From NCBI GenBank assembly GCA_004764695.1, contig SMSO01000006.1:1592859-1656858 (forward strand): a stretch of DNA of 64,000 bases. Reading direction: 5' to 3'. The notes beneath the pieces were generated by a model. That model was not told where the DNA came from. It saw only the letters and a list, made by a program, of their open reading frames with translations, and searched no databases. The first letter of the stretch is position 1, and each line of letters begins with the position of its first letter. The translations under genes were made by a program, and so were the position numbers. This document shows, piece by piece, positions 1 through 9,935 of this stretch. Source of the DNA: Schizochytrium sp. TIO01. Its lineage: Eukaryota; Sar; Bigyra; Thraustochytrida; Thraustochytriidae.

Positions 1-388
1 CAGACATGTCAAGGCTGAGACCGGTTTTGGGGTTGGCGCCAGCGTTAGAGACCAGAGCGTCAATGCGTTCTTCCCCAAAGAAGTCGACTGCTGCCCGAAT
101 AAAGCTCTCTTGATCCTTTGAATCTCCCACATTGCAAGTGGTGCCGCCTACATTGTACCCCTTAGCACGAAGCTCATCAAGAGTCTCCTGGACATTAGGT
201 GCCTTGCGCGAGCAAAGAAAAACACGTGCTCCTTCTTCGCAAAATCTTTCCACCATCGCGCGGCCGATTCCAAGAGTGCCTGCTGTGACAACGACATTTT
301 TACCAGTGTACCGCTTACAGTTGTGGCTCGGGTCTGCCATAACAATCTCACCCCAGCCACGGCCCTGCTTATACTGCTCTGGTGCCAT
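1..388 (-). CDS. DHRS4-like short-chain dehydrogenase/reductase, 5' part
   Basis: The first 129 codons of an SDR-family oxidoreductase run off the left edge. I translated it from the ATG at 388, and no stop occurs before base 1. Residues 35-42 read TAGTLGIG, the Rossmann dinucleotide-binding loop with Ala in place of the first Gly of TGxxxGxG. Animal DHRS4 (NADP-dependent retinal/carbonyl reductase, usually peroxisomal) has Ala at the same place. CSRK follows beta-2 (an Arg/Lys typical of NADP preference), then CNVGD, and SNAGANP (114-120) matches the NNAG-type motif. The catalytic Ser-Tyr-Lys and any C-terminal peroxisomal signal lie outside the window. The family call is firm; the DHRS4 subfamily is inferred from the Ala substitution and surrounding residues. 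Another methionine at residue 17 could also be the start. Confidence 0.85.
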   Translation of the reverse strand, partial: MAPEQYKQGRGWGEIVMADPSHNCKRYTGKNVVVTAGTLGIGRAMVERFCEEGARVFLCSRKAPNVQETLDELRAKGYNVGGTTCNVGDSKDQESFIRAAVDFFGEERIDALVSNAGANPKTGLSLDMS

Positions 389-1654
389 GATGCTTTCCTT
401 GAACGCACTAATTCACCAAGCTGAGACTTAATTCAACGTAAAATCTGTGTCACTTGGTGCACAAGTAGAAGGTTAGTTTGACTTCACTTCGAGACAAATC
501 AATGTAGATAGTTTTCGTCAACGTTGGCTGATGCTTGAGCTAGGAAAGCCACTGGCATCGGATACGCGACGAAGCATCAAGGAAAAGAACATTTACATAT
601 ATACGTACGAGGTAAAAGATATTGACGTAGCAGTACCACTACGAATTGTGTTTAGGTGTATGTATTTAGTATGTATTATCACAAGGTCGCGCCAAGGAGG
701 TTGCCCAGGTTCGACTGGAACGCGTGTGTCGCCTATCGAATAAGGCAGACCCAGCACGACAACTCAGCAGCAGGACGTCTAACTGCAATCAGGAATTGCT
801 TAGGCCTTGCTTCCCAATTGCAGGTCTGCTGCGCCATAGAATTAATCGCCATATTCCCACAGCAGTGCATTGATAGATAGAAATAGAAGAAAATCGGGAC
901 ATGGAAACAACCCAAAACAAGGTGCAACAACCAAACTTTAACTAGCCCATGTCATGCCTACCTTGAAGAGTGTGACCATCACAGCCTCTTTATAATCAGA
1001 CAGTCCACATGGAACTCATGTCCTACACCACAGAGCGAAAGGCAAAACATCCCTCCAAGCTGCTATTGCAGGCAGCAACCAAGATACGCACCGGCGGGTT
1101 TCCATCCTTCTCTAAAGCATATCAACCCCATGGTCTATCTTGGAATAGTGCTATTAGCAACCTACTACGGAGGCCGTGGGGCGGACTCACCAGGATGGCA
1201 CTTGAGCAGGAAGGCCCATAAGAACCGATGCCAAGTAAGCCTAGCTTCAAGGGCGGCCCAATTCCAGTGGGTATGTAGGTACCTAGCTACTCCTTGTGAG
1301 AACTGCTGCTGGTTGCAAGATCAGGATGATTGCATGAGGTGAATGGATCTATCTACCTTGGGGTTATTACGCATAAGAGTTCTGGTAGTAGGAGTCTTAT
1401 GAGTAAAACATAGGTAGAGCCATGCACATGGTGATTGATTGAGTTTGGTGCTGAGTGTTGTCTTGTGGATGATTGGTATCGGCTTGATGGCGATGTCCCG
1501 GTGTCGATAATTCGCTATTCCGTTTCGATCAATGCTAATTTGTTGTGCCTCTGGTGATTTGGAATAGTTCGTGTTTCTTAAGTTTAGTTGCTTGATTTCT
1601 CATTTTAGTAGTATTACTAAGGGTAGGTAGGTACCTATATACCTATTGAAAAAT
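389..1654. other. Intergenic, no gene recognised
   Basis: About 1.27 kb between the divergent side of the SDR gene and the 3' end of the next small minus-strand gene. Only short ORFs without coding character are present. I see no RNA gene. One GGTTCGA-like string near 705 has no flanking tRNA cloverleaf. The part next to 388 should hold the SDR promoter, but I recognise no element there. Confidence 0.5.
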
Positions 1655-1936
1655 CTACTTGCGCTCGGCCAAGGCCTCGTCCGCAATGCTGGCCTGCACG
1701 AGCGAGAGCTGCACGAAGAGGTTCCCGCTAAGTTGACCTGTAGCTGCAGGTTGAGCTTGCTTGGAGCCGTCAGCTCCGGCCTCAGACTCGCCACCGAGGG
1801 TAGGCTCGCTGCCACCAAGCGTGTACAACATAGAGGCATCCTGGGCCTCGGGCCGCGATGCAAGAAAACGCTCCAACGCAGACGCTGCCTTGTCCAGCGA
1901 CACTGCATGCAGCTCCTTGAAGGTAACTTGCTCCAT
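1655..1936 (-). CDS. Small acidic helical protein, unrecognised
   Basis: A 93-aa ORF starts at an ATG with A at -3 and G at +4 (AAAATGG) and ends at TAG. Its composition is that of real protein (Ala, Leu, Glu, Ser), unlike nearby shadow ORFs. The N-terminus (KELHAVSLDKAASALERFLA) looks like an amphipathic helix. A Gly/Glu/Ala-rich loop follows at about residues 38-68, and a second helix (LFVQLSLVQASIADEALAER) precedes the stop. The helix-loop-helix layout resembles small subunits of larger complexes, but I cannot assign a family. It could also be a terminal exon of a longer gene extending toward 2.0-2.4 kb. No function is proposed. Confidence 0.5.
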   Translation of the reverse strand: MEQVTFKELHAVSLDKAASALERFLASRPEAQDASMLYTLGGSEPTLGGESEAGADGSKQAQPAATGQLSGNLFVQLSLVQASIADEALAERK

Positions 1937-2613
1937 TTTGACCTTGTCTGGGTTATACCCTTACTGTTCCTGCCACAGAACTGCACTCCACGATCGAGGT
2001 TTGGTCCTCGATTCTGTTATCCACCTCCTCCACGCTCAGCCAATCGGTGGCCGAGAGCGACATTGCGGGTGCCCATGGTGTGTACGCGTACCCCCTGTTG
2101 GGGACACCAGGAGATTTTACCTTTAGGGATAATGCTAGGACTGCCTTGCAACGGACCATCACATGGGAGGAGGCATAGTAAGCAGGTAGTAGGTTCCCTA
2201 AGCACTAGGAGATCAGAGAATAATAATATAGAGTGGCTTGAACGGATAGGTGTGTTCTGGAGCTACTTTTATGTAGATTGATTGATGGATTGATAGTAGC
2301 TGCATGCGTGTTTTGGCAAAATTTAGTAGCAGGAATTTGAGAACGGGATCGCCGCCGTTTGGGCAAAATTTTACATGAACAGGGCTGTGGTCAAGTCGGG
2401 CGACTCAGGCTTCTTAAGGTGTAGCAACGGCCGCATATGTTTTTGGACGACAAAAAGAAGACCTGAAGAGACCTTACTGAATTGAGTTTGAAGGAACACG
2501 CAGCAATCTCGCTAACAACTTCGCAAACTTGCGCCTCTCCGCTCGAGGGAGGTGGCAAGCTTGGAGGAGCGGCGAGCAGGCTTGAAGGTGGGAGCGGCGA
2601 GCAAATCAGAATA
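1937..2613. other. Intergenic, divergent promoter region
   Basis: About 680 bp separate the start of the small minus-strand gene from the first ATG of the secreted-protein gene. The plus-strand frame is open back to a TTG at 2482 without an upstream ATG, so 2482-2613 is probably 5' leader. No other gene is seen. Confidence 0.4.
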
Positions 2614-5600
2614 ATGCCTAAATGCACAACGCGACTCCGACGCAGAAACTGGACTTTAATGTCACAAAATCTTTCCCCGGTGCTAGCGGTCGCGTTTCTT
2701 GTGTGTAGCTCGCAATTGCTGGCAGTGTCTGGCATCGAGACGGTGCAAGGAGGAGGCGACCCTTCAGTGCCACGAAATGCAGAGGAGTATGAACGCTGCA
2801 AAGCTACGCATAGATGTCCGCGTGCTTACACACAGTATAACATAACGGATGCCTCAGTAATATTCGAAAGCGCAGCGTTTGGAGATGGAGACCGAGAGCA
2901 CGCGCATTTATTTGCAGATTTTGAAGACTGGCAACAAGGAACACGTTTCTGGGGAGCAGATTCCACAAATGGCGCTCACTTCAGTTCCTTTGATTATGAG
3001 CTGCTTGGGCCTTTGGCAGCCCCAAGACTCGACCCTGATGGTGATCATTCTATATATAATCTGACATTCAACACGAGTTCTCTAAACATGACTATGTATA
3101 ACGAAACATCAGACGAACTCCTTTACTGGCAAACCGGCGAGCTAGTAAGTACCCCAAATGGAACGGAAGTAGCATTATTCAACTTTGACTATATTGATCT
3201 TGGGAACAACGTCTATATTGATACGACGGGGCCGAGAGCATTGTGTTTACTAAGTCGCAGCAGTATAAGGTTTGGATCTCGCATCAATATTGAACCTGAA
3301 ACGCTTGGAGGATTTCCAGGATCTAACTCCGTGTCTGAAAACAATCAACAAGGCCCAGGATCCTCAAGCCAGAGAGTCTACCTTTTCACTGTACAAACAC
3401 AAGCCACCCGTATCAAAGAGGTTCAAACTGTAACAACATTCGCGGATGCTGGGCAAACTCTTCGTGGAGGTTTTCGGGTAAGATACCGTGATGGCACCTC
3501 ACACACGATTCCTTGCAATGCTTCACCTGGACTGTTCAAGGCGCGCTTGGAACGTGCTACACGTACTGTTGGTCAAGTCTCGGTGTCGCGAAGTTTAGCA
3601 GATGATCAAGGTGGTTTCACGTGGACAATTACATACGACACTGCTACAGGCAACCTTCCACAACTCGAAGTGGAGTCTGAACTTGAAGGTATTGGCGCAG
3701 GAATAAATTCCACGACTCTTCAGGATGCGAACGAGCTAGGTGGCGAGTTTGCACTATCTTTTCACAACGATACCACGAAGTTGTTACCATTTAATGTATC
3801 GAGTTATGATATGGTAACTGCTTTGGAGCAGCTTGAAGGGGTCATATTTGCATCTGTACAGCGTAGTGATGCCATAACTGACGGTCGGGCCCTTGTTCTT
3901 CCAGGTTATGGCGCCTGTGATAATGGCCTCTGTCCGCATGACAGCCCGGGGCCTTCTCGGGAGCTTATTTGGACCATCCTGCTTGTCACAAGCACTGGAA
4001 ATGTTGCACCTACATCCCCCACTGTAGCCAACATCGATGAAATTGGCCCAATTCTCAACTTAACCATAGGTATAAATGAGCTTACGGGTTTAGACGCCAG
4101 CATAAATGTCACAATAGGTCATCACACACTTTATCACGCACAAAGTTTCACGGGTCTCGCGAATATATCTTCTCCCTTTTCGTTTGCGTTTGGGGGAATA
4201 GGTGGGTCATATGGTGGTCTTGGAATGCTTTCATCGCCCGTCACACTTACCCAGTCCCGACTTCTCAAAGATGCAAGTCTTAATTTGACGATATCCAAGA
4301 TTCTCTCGGTTGCTTCGAAGATGCAGAATCCTGCTTATGGTACAGCAGATCTTTCCCGGGATCTTCTCGGAGGTAGCGGAGGTGGCGTCGGTGGAATTAA
4401 TCTCCGCCATCTTCTTGCCCACTCACCTCCTGCGGGAATCGGAGGTGCTGGGGGTGGAGCCCTGGAGATTGTTGCAGTAAATGATATAATTTTCGAATCC
4501 ACGAGTGGGCTTGATGTATCTGGAGGTGATGGACAGAGCGCATTTTGGGGTGGCGGGGGAGGTTCTGGTGGAAGTATTCTCATTGTGGCGGGGGGTATCA
4601 TTCAGTTGGACCCTAATTGCACCATTGTGGCCGATGGTGGATCCGGAGGAGCAAGCGCTGCTTTTCCAGATGGGATTCGGGCAAACGGCAGTGGTGGGCG
4701 CATCGCGATGTACGCAAAAGCTATGACTCTTGATCGCAACGAAGTCTCAAATCTAATTCACGCTTCTCCAAATGGTTCTGTAAATATTTATACTCGTTTT
4801 GGTCCACAGCTGAACTTAGATCATACACGTGGAGCAGCGGGTACAACATCGTCATTGCGCCTAGAAGTGGAGGAGTTCACCACCACTCAATCTGGTATCA
4901 AAAAGCGAAGCCCATTTGCTGCAAATGGCCCGCGATTTGATATTCATCCTGACACAAACAGCGGTACACTTCCAAATCGAGTTGCGGCGTATGTCATGAT
5001 GCGGCGTATCGACATGGGTTCAAGCGTGGACATTCGCAGTACTGGAGTTGCACTATATGCCTCGGCATCTATTGAAGACGAACCGGTGATGATTGGAGCA
5101 GCTGTGAAAAATGGCAACTTTGTTCACGGGGCTTCATACAGAAATTCCCCTGAGAATATATTTTATCACAAAGTCATGCAAAATCGTTGGTACAAGCTTG
5201 AATTTCTGATAGACTGGGACACTAGTACCTATACCATTCGTTTGGATGATGTAGAACGTGTAGTTGATGCGCCATTCAATGGAACAGACTTTCAAAGCAT
5301 TGGTCTACACGGATACTCTGGTGCTACATCATGGTTTGACGAGGTATATGCTGGCCATGATGATTCCGCTTACTTTCGTTGTCCTCGAATGATCATGCAT
5401 GAGGCTCCTGATGATGATGCAGAAGTCACAAGGGCAGAGCGCAGGAGCGGGGCTTCCTTGGTTATGAATCGTCCAGACCAGACCGAGTGGGACTCGAGCT
5501 GGCGTGGACCAAATTCTTCCTACACTGCAATGGTTCACCACGAGTCGCATTTATCAGATAGAGCTTTATACCAAGGTCATTCTCATGACCTTGTATATTA

Positions 5601-7512
5601 TAGTGGTGGGCAAAACCTCCGCTATAATTCGGATGTCGGTCCACTTGAACCAGCTTCACGCGCTGGCAAGGTATACCGCGGTGTCCTTTTGGGTACTCCT
5701 TCCTCGCCAGGGTCTGAGGTGAGTGAAGACATCCTTGAAGCAACGGAGACTACTGCCGGTGGTAATGGGCGTGATTGGAGCAATGGGTATGACACTGAGA
5801 ATGCTACTATCAATGACGGGGAGGATGCCACAACTGGGAGATACTATTGGTATGGAGAACACATAAACCCTCGTGCAGCAGAAGAACCCCTTTTACGAGG
5901 AGGAGTAATGTCATGCTCAACCAATGACTTCATGACATGGAGAAACGAGGGGACAATGTTACATTTCGTAAATATCTCCTATGATGGCGGTGTGCCGCGT
6001 ACTAGCATCTATGTTGTTGACAACGTTGAAGAAGGAGACACGAATGACCTTCGGTACTCGGTGGAGATTCCTGTTGAAGAGATTGTTGGAGTTGGGAATT
6101 GGACAAATGCTCCTCTCGTTTTGGAAAGACCTAAGGTCTTGTATAACAAGAACAATAATCAGTATGTAATGTGGGGAAATGTTCATGACGAGGCAAACGA
6201 GCTTGGTGTGGCTCTTGTGGCTACCTCAGACTACCCTGGAGGTCCATATTCAATTTACAACGTCTCATTGCCTAATGGAAACGAAACTCACGATCAAACA
6301 GTGATCCAGCGCGATGATGGTAAGGCGTTACTTATTCGCACGTATTACGCAACGGTTGACTATCTTCTGCCGGAACCCGTCATGCAACCAATGTGGGAAT
6401 CAGTCAAGGATGAATACGGTGATGTAGATTACGGCCTTAACTACCACCGTGCAACTTACTTGGAAGGTTATGATGACGCTAATGACATCTGTATTCAGCG
6501 GGTACGCATGGAAGACAAAGAGGCAAATATTATATATACGCCACTTGACGAGCGAATGCCCGTGGTCGACTGGATTCGAAACGCATATAGTGGCGAAGGT
6601 TATCTTGAACACTATAGCGTAAGTGAACAAGCAGAGCCTTGGATTTATAAAAATATTACTGGACAAGGTGATCCTGTAGTAGAATCTCGGTTTTTGAGAC
6701 CGACATTGGATATTAATAATTATTGGATGCCGAGTTCAGTACCCGCGGTGAAAGCTCAACCGTGGAAATACAACTACAGAGACGACAATATTGCTGATAA
6801 CCCAATACATACTGCTTTGCCAGACAAGCTCATTGGACCACCACAAGTAGTACAGCAACGGCGTACCAAATACATCGCAATCAGTCTACTGAGCGACGAC
6901 TACTTGGAGGCCATTGACGACTTATCTATCATGGAAGGATACATGGAGGAAGGCATAGACCTCGCATCCATTATTTCAAACCCTGACCAGCTTGGTACAA
7001 ACTTGGAGGATCAAGCAGTGCCATACGATCGTCGCAATTTTCCAGAAATATGTATTGGTGGAGATGGTGATGATGAGTGGGAAACCTGTAATGCTGCATT
7101 TGAACTAACCCAGAAATCTACAATGCCAGGCCAGGTATGGGGCCTCAATGCAAGTTTTGACTTCGTTACTGAAAAAGATTGGGCTTGGCGCTACCATCAA
7201 TATCGTACTGTAAAAGGCGATCGCGATGATGCACCGATCAACTTTCGTGATCAGCTTGTTCCATGGTTTACTCCGGGATCTGGAAAGTCCCGTTCGACTC
7301 GTGGCCGCTCCTTCTTCAGGGCGTACGATTACAATTGCTATCGCGGAGAGAACAATTATACTGAGGATGATCCGAACTATGTTGCTGCTGATGATCTGTA
7401 CCTTCATATCCTATCTCAACACTGGCGCAAGACAGAAGGTATTGATAATTCCACTGTCACAGCTCATTTGGTGGAATGGGATGGAATTCCAAAGAACCAA
7501 ACGTTGGATTGA
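2614..7512 (+). CDS. Very large secreted glycoprotein: Gly-rich region, LamG-like domain, GH43-like beta-propeller
   Basis: Single ORF of 1632 aa. The frame is open upstream only from a TTG, so I take the ATG at 2614; the ATG at 2659 is an alternative giving a cleaner signal peptide. A basic N-terminus followed by a hydrophobic core (SPVLAVAFLVCSSQLLAVSG) predicts secretion. Many Asn-X-Ser/Thr sequons follow. Residues ~585-665 are strongly Gly-rich. Residues ~820-912 (NRWYKLEFLIDWDTSTYTIR) look like a concanavalin/LamG-type sandwich. Residues ~1015-1300 (RYYWYGEH, ERPKVLYNKNNNQYVMW, THDQTVIQRDDGKALLI) resemble GH43 five-bladed propellers of the exo-beta-1,3-galactanase type. A ~330-residue unassigned C-terminus completes it. 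No C-terminal membrane anchor is seen. A role in cell-wall or extracellular galactan turnover is inferred. The enzyme class rests on motif resemblance, and I could not verify catalytic acids. Confidence 0.75.
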   Translation: MPKCTTRLRRRNWTLMSQNLSPVLAVAFLVCSSQLLAVSGIETVQGGGDPSVPRNAEEYERCKATHRCPRAYTQYNITDASVIFESAAFGDGDREHAHLFADFEDWQQGTRFWGADSTNGAHFSSFDYELLGPLAAPRLDPDGDHSIYNLTFNTSSLNMTMYNETSDELLYWQTGELVSTPNGTEVALFNFDYIDLGNNVYIDTTGPRALCLLSRSSIRFGSRINIEPETLGGFPGSNSVSENNQQGPGSSSQRVYLFTVQTQATRIKEVQTVTTFADAGQTLRGGFRVRYRDGTSHTIPCNASPGLFKARLERATRTVGQVSVSRSLADDQGGFTWTITYDTATGNLPQLEVESELEGIGAGINSTTLQDANELGGEFALSFHNDTTKLLPFNVSSYDMVTALEQLEGVIFASVQRSDAITDGRALVLPGYGACDNGLCPHDSPGPSRELIWTILLVTSTGNVAPTSPTVANIDEIGPILNLTIGINELTGLDASINVTIGHHTLYHAQSFTGLANISSPFSFAFGGIGGSYGGLGMLSSPVTLTQSRLLKDASLNLTISKILSVASKMQNPAYGTADLSRDLLGGSGGGVGGINLRHLLAHSPPAGIGGAGGGALEIVAVNDIIFESTSGLDVSGGDGQSAFWGGGGGSGGSILIVAGGIIQLDPNCTIVADGGSGGASAAFPDGIRANGSGGRIAMYAKAMTLDRNEVSNLIHASPNGSVNIYTRFGPQLNLDHTRGAAGTTSSLRLEVEEFTTTQSGIKKRSPFAANGPRFDIHPDTNSGTLPNRVAAYVMMRRIDMGSSVDIRSTGVALYASASIEDEPVMIGAAVKNGNFVHGASYRNSPENIFYHKVMQNRWYKLEFLIDWDTSTYTIRLDDVERVVDAPFNGTDFQSIGLHGYSGATSWFDEVYAGHDDSAYFRCPRMIMHEAPDDDAEVTRAERRSGASLVMNRPDQTEWDSSWRGPNSSYTAMVHHESHLSDRALYQGHSHDLVYYSGGQNLRYNSDVGPLEPASRAGKVYRGVLLGTPSSPGSEVSEDILEATETTAGGNGRDWSNGYDTENATINDGEDATTGRYYWYGEHINPRAAEEPLLRGGVMSCSTNDFMTWRNEGTMLHFVNISYDGGVPRTSIYVVDNVEEGDTNDLRYSVEIPVEEIVGVGNWTNAPLVLERPKVLYNKNNNQYVMWGNVHDEANELGVALVATSDYPGGPYSIYNVSLPNGNETHDQTVIQRDDGKALLIRTYYATVDYLLPEPVMQPMWESVKDEYGDVDYGLNYHRATYLEGYDDANDICIQRVRMEDKEANIIYTPLDERMPVVDWIRNAYSGEGYLEHYSVSEQAEPWIYKNITGQGDPVVESRFLRPTLDINNYWMPSSVPAVKAQPWKYNYRDDNIADNPIHTALPDKLIGPPQVVQQRRTKYIAISLLSDDYLEAIDDLSIMEGYMEEGIDLASIISNPDQLGTNLEDQAVPYDRRNFPEICIGGDGDDEWETCNAAFELTQKSTMPGQVWGLNASFDFVTEKDWAWRYHQYRTVKGDRDDAPINFRDQLVPWFTPGSGKSRSTRGRSFFRAYDYNCYRGENNYTEDDPNYVAADDLYLHILSQHWRKTEGIDNSTVTAHLVEWDGIPKNQTLD

Positions 7513-8110
7513 ATTTAGAATTCTGTTTTGGCAATCGCATTTAGTGTTGAACGCTCATCTCGAAAGTCTTGATTTATTATTATTATTTTCAATGTTTGCT
7601 TTTTGTTTGTTTGTTTGTTTTCTCATTTTTTACGCAGATGTATCCTTTTAAGAAAAAGATGCTTTAAAAAAAGAAGCGGTACTCCCGTTCAGGATCCCTT
7701 ATATTCCTTGTCCATGTGGTGCCCAAAGCATCATTATGTTTGATACCATCGAGGCAAGTTTTTCCCTTAAAGCCTACATTACTTAATCAGCTACTAGCAG
7801 TTGTTTCTTTCTTTCTTCTTCCCGCATCAGTTCCCGGAAAGTCACATCTGACCTGGAAGCATCTCTATGTAGCCTAATATGCCCACTACTAGATCCCAAC
7901 GGATCTCTTCCGATTTCGAGCGTAGCAGGGTTCTTGAGAGTGTGTACCCCGACGTGTAAGGCATCAACTCTTAAAGCATTTGTTATTTTAATTGCTGGCC
8001 AGGTGCGTGCAAAGCTTCTGCTCCACTTTGCAGGCAAGGTTCTGTGAGCAGTCGTCACAGAGCGTGCATCAACGTACCAGCTTGGGTCGGCTTGGTTTTG
8101 CGCAATTTTC
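7513..8110. other. Intergenic, T-rich 3' region and promoter
   Basis: The first 150 bases after the stop carry a TTATTATTATT run and TTTG repeats (7575-7622), then an A-run near 7665. These suit a 3' UTR and polyadenylation zone but contain no definite signal. The rest leads to the ATG at 8111. No other gene is seen. Confidence 0.4.
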
Positions 8111-9238
8111 ATGATGGATGACAACATTAACCAGGCTAAATCCTGGGGAGAGTTATTGCGCGCGCAGGAGCAAAGCCGAAAAGAGCTTGCATGGAAGCCT
8201 GAACAGCAGGAACCTGTAAAATATGTAACGCGATATGAGGTGTCGCGTAAGGAAAGGGCCTTCGATCCTGTACTTCAAAAGTTTTCGGATCAGACCCATG
8301 AGTCGAACCTACAATCGCAGGAGCATGAAAGCCGTGTCCGCCTCTTGAACCGCCGAAAAGTGCAGGAATTAAATAAGGTTAACCACTATAATGTAATTAA
8401 TCATGAGCCAATCTTGCCTGGAGTTCGTGCTGTTGAGGAGCGCAGAAAGGAGACAATGACAGCAAGCTCAAAGATTAAGAGGCAGCAAAGCCGTACGGGA
8501 TATAACATAATTAGCAATCTGGATCTAGCTGATCATAACTATGTAGCCCCTGAACTTCGTCCTTCCCGTATGCCAGAGAAAACACGTACACAATCTTTTG
8601 CGGACAGGAGGAGCTCGCATCCAGATTTTGATATTATCTCAAACCGGTACAAAACGCATCATGACATTAAAGTGGCCACAGACTTGGAGGCGGAGAAGCG
8701 CCTTGCAGCTCAAAGATTTTGGGAAAAGCGAAACTTTGACCCCATCACATGCAAATTTTATGATCCGAAGAAGGAGGACTTTTTCCATGAGAAGCGCGTA
8801 GAGATTGAACAAGAACATGGCAAGGATTTTTGGAAAAAGCTGCCCAAGACTTTGCGTGAGGCAGAACTACGTAAATATGACATTGTTTCAATGCAGCCTC
8901 GCGGACGTGCAACCTCTAATCAGGGGACATCAAATCAAACAACTGACTCAAATATTCAGGAGTCAAGTGGGTCAGGGTCAAACATTCGGGCGACGATGGA
9001 AAGATCTCAGCAAGAATACGGCGCGATTCGCTCACGACTCGACGATAGAAGGAAAGCTAATCGATGTACTCCAGAACGACACCGACAGATGCATGCTTAT
9101 GAGCACGGTTATGATATTGTGAACACAAAGCCCTTTGTTGGACGACTGGGCATTGCCAAGCCGCTTGTGAGGGGTTCTAGCCGGAAATCACTGTGGAATC
9201 GACTTGAGCAACAGCGCGCAGTAAACCCCAATGTGTAA
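8111..9238 (+). CDS. Charged protein with five Y/F-D/N-I-V/I motifs; possible flagellar protein
   Basis: A 375-aa intronless ORF starts at ATG-ATG (8111 or 8114). It is rich in Arg, Lys, Glu, Gln and His, with no signal peptide or membrane segment. A short motif recurs five times: YNVINHE (~93), YNIISNL (~130), FDIISNR (~172), YDIVSMQ (~255) and YDIVNTK (~333), each followed by a basic or proline-containing stretch. Residues ~195-245 form a conserved-looking block (RFWEKRNFDPITCKFYDP, then a charged helix). Such short Y-D-I motifs spread along a basic, extended protein recall ciliary microtubule-associated and inner-lumen proteins of flagellated protists. That is a resemblance only; I cannot name an orthologue. 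It converges with the NAA25 gene downstream. Confidence 0.7.
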   Translation: MMDDNINQAKSWGELLRAQEQSRKELAWKPEQQEPVKYVTRYEVSRKERAFDPVLQKFSDQTHESNLQSQEHESRVRLLNRRKVQELNKVNHYNVINHEPILPGVRAVEERRKETMTASSKIKRQQSRTGYNIISNLDLADHNYVAPELRPSRMPEKTRTQSFADRRSSHPDFDIISNRYKTHHDIKVATDLEAEKRLAAQRFWEKRNFDPITCKFYDPKKEDFFHEKRVEIEQEHGKDFWKKLPKTLREAELRKYDIVSMQPRGRATSNQGTSNQTTDSNIQESSGSGSNIRATMERSQQEYGAIRSRLDDRRKANRCTPERHRQMHAYEHGYDIVNTKPFVGRLGIAKPLVRGSSRKSLWNRLEQQRAVNPNV

Positions 9239-9935
9239 AGGATTTGGCCATTCACTATTAAATTTGTTGGGCCAGTTGTACTAGTCTTGATAAAGCGAGT
9301 GATGAAAGGTTTATAGAAAGAAACCTATACGGTGCTGTACTCAAACCTAGAGCATGGAACATCAGAACGAGGCTCTACAATGTGGAAATCAGACCACCAT
9401 GCAAATCAACCTTGTTAACTTCACTAGAGGCCTATTTCGTAAAAGACAAACTCAGCACATCAAAACAACCTTTTTAAAGACTGATGGTAGTAAGAGACAA
9501 GAATGTCATAAAAAAACATAGAGTACTGAAGATATACTGAAGCCTGCCGGCCAAGGGTGGCGTGGACTTTGTCGATGTTTTTTTTTTTGTTTGAGTGGAA
9601 GGTATTTGAAAAGAAACAAAGTAGGACTTATAAAGAGAAAAATTAAAAATTAAAAGAAATTCTTTTTTAGGAAAGTTTGCTTTGACTTTTAGGACTTCTT
9701 CGAGGTGGATAGTGCAAATCACCTGCCAAAAGTGGGATTCAGAATGAACCTATACAGCAAGTATCGCACTGCACTTGCTATACGAGTATAATGACTAAGT
9801 ACGAAGATAGAATAACGAGTAAACTCATATTGCGCATAAATTCGAAAGAAACAGAACGGAGGGCAAGAGCAACATTACGGATCTATATTTGGTAATGTAT
9901 TACTTCCAGAATTCTTGCAATTTTTGTATGCTGTT
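9239..9935. other. Intergenic between two convergent 3' ends
   Basis: About 700 bp of AT-rich sequence between the stop at 9238 (+) and the stop at 9936 (-). It contains a T-run at 9578-9590 and A/T-rich blocks around 9630-9670 that would serve as 3' UTRs for both genes. No ORF with coding character. Confidence 0.4.

Noticed and set aside
695-725. tRNA-like GGTTCGA box near 705 (and another near 44449)
   Set aside because: No A box, acceptor stem or cloverleaf could be formed around either.
1646-2281. Plus-strand ORF of 211 codons
   Set aside because: Starts at a non-ATG codon, is rich in Arg/Cys/Pro and overlaps the better small ORF on the opposite strand.
2482-2613. N-terminal extension of the secreted protein from a TTG
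   Set aside because: A eukaryotic gene would use ATG; starting at 2614 or 2659 places a signal peptide at the N-terminus.
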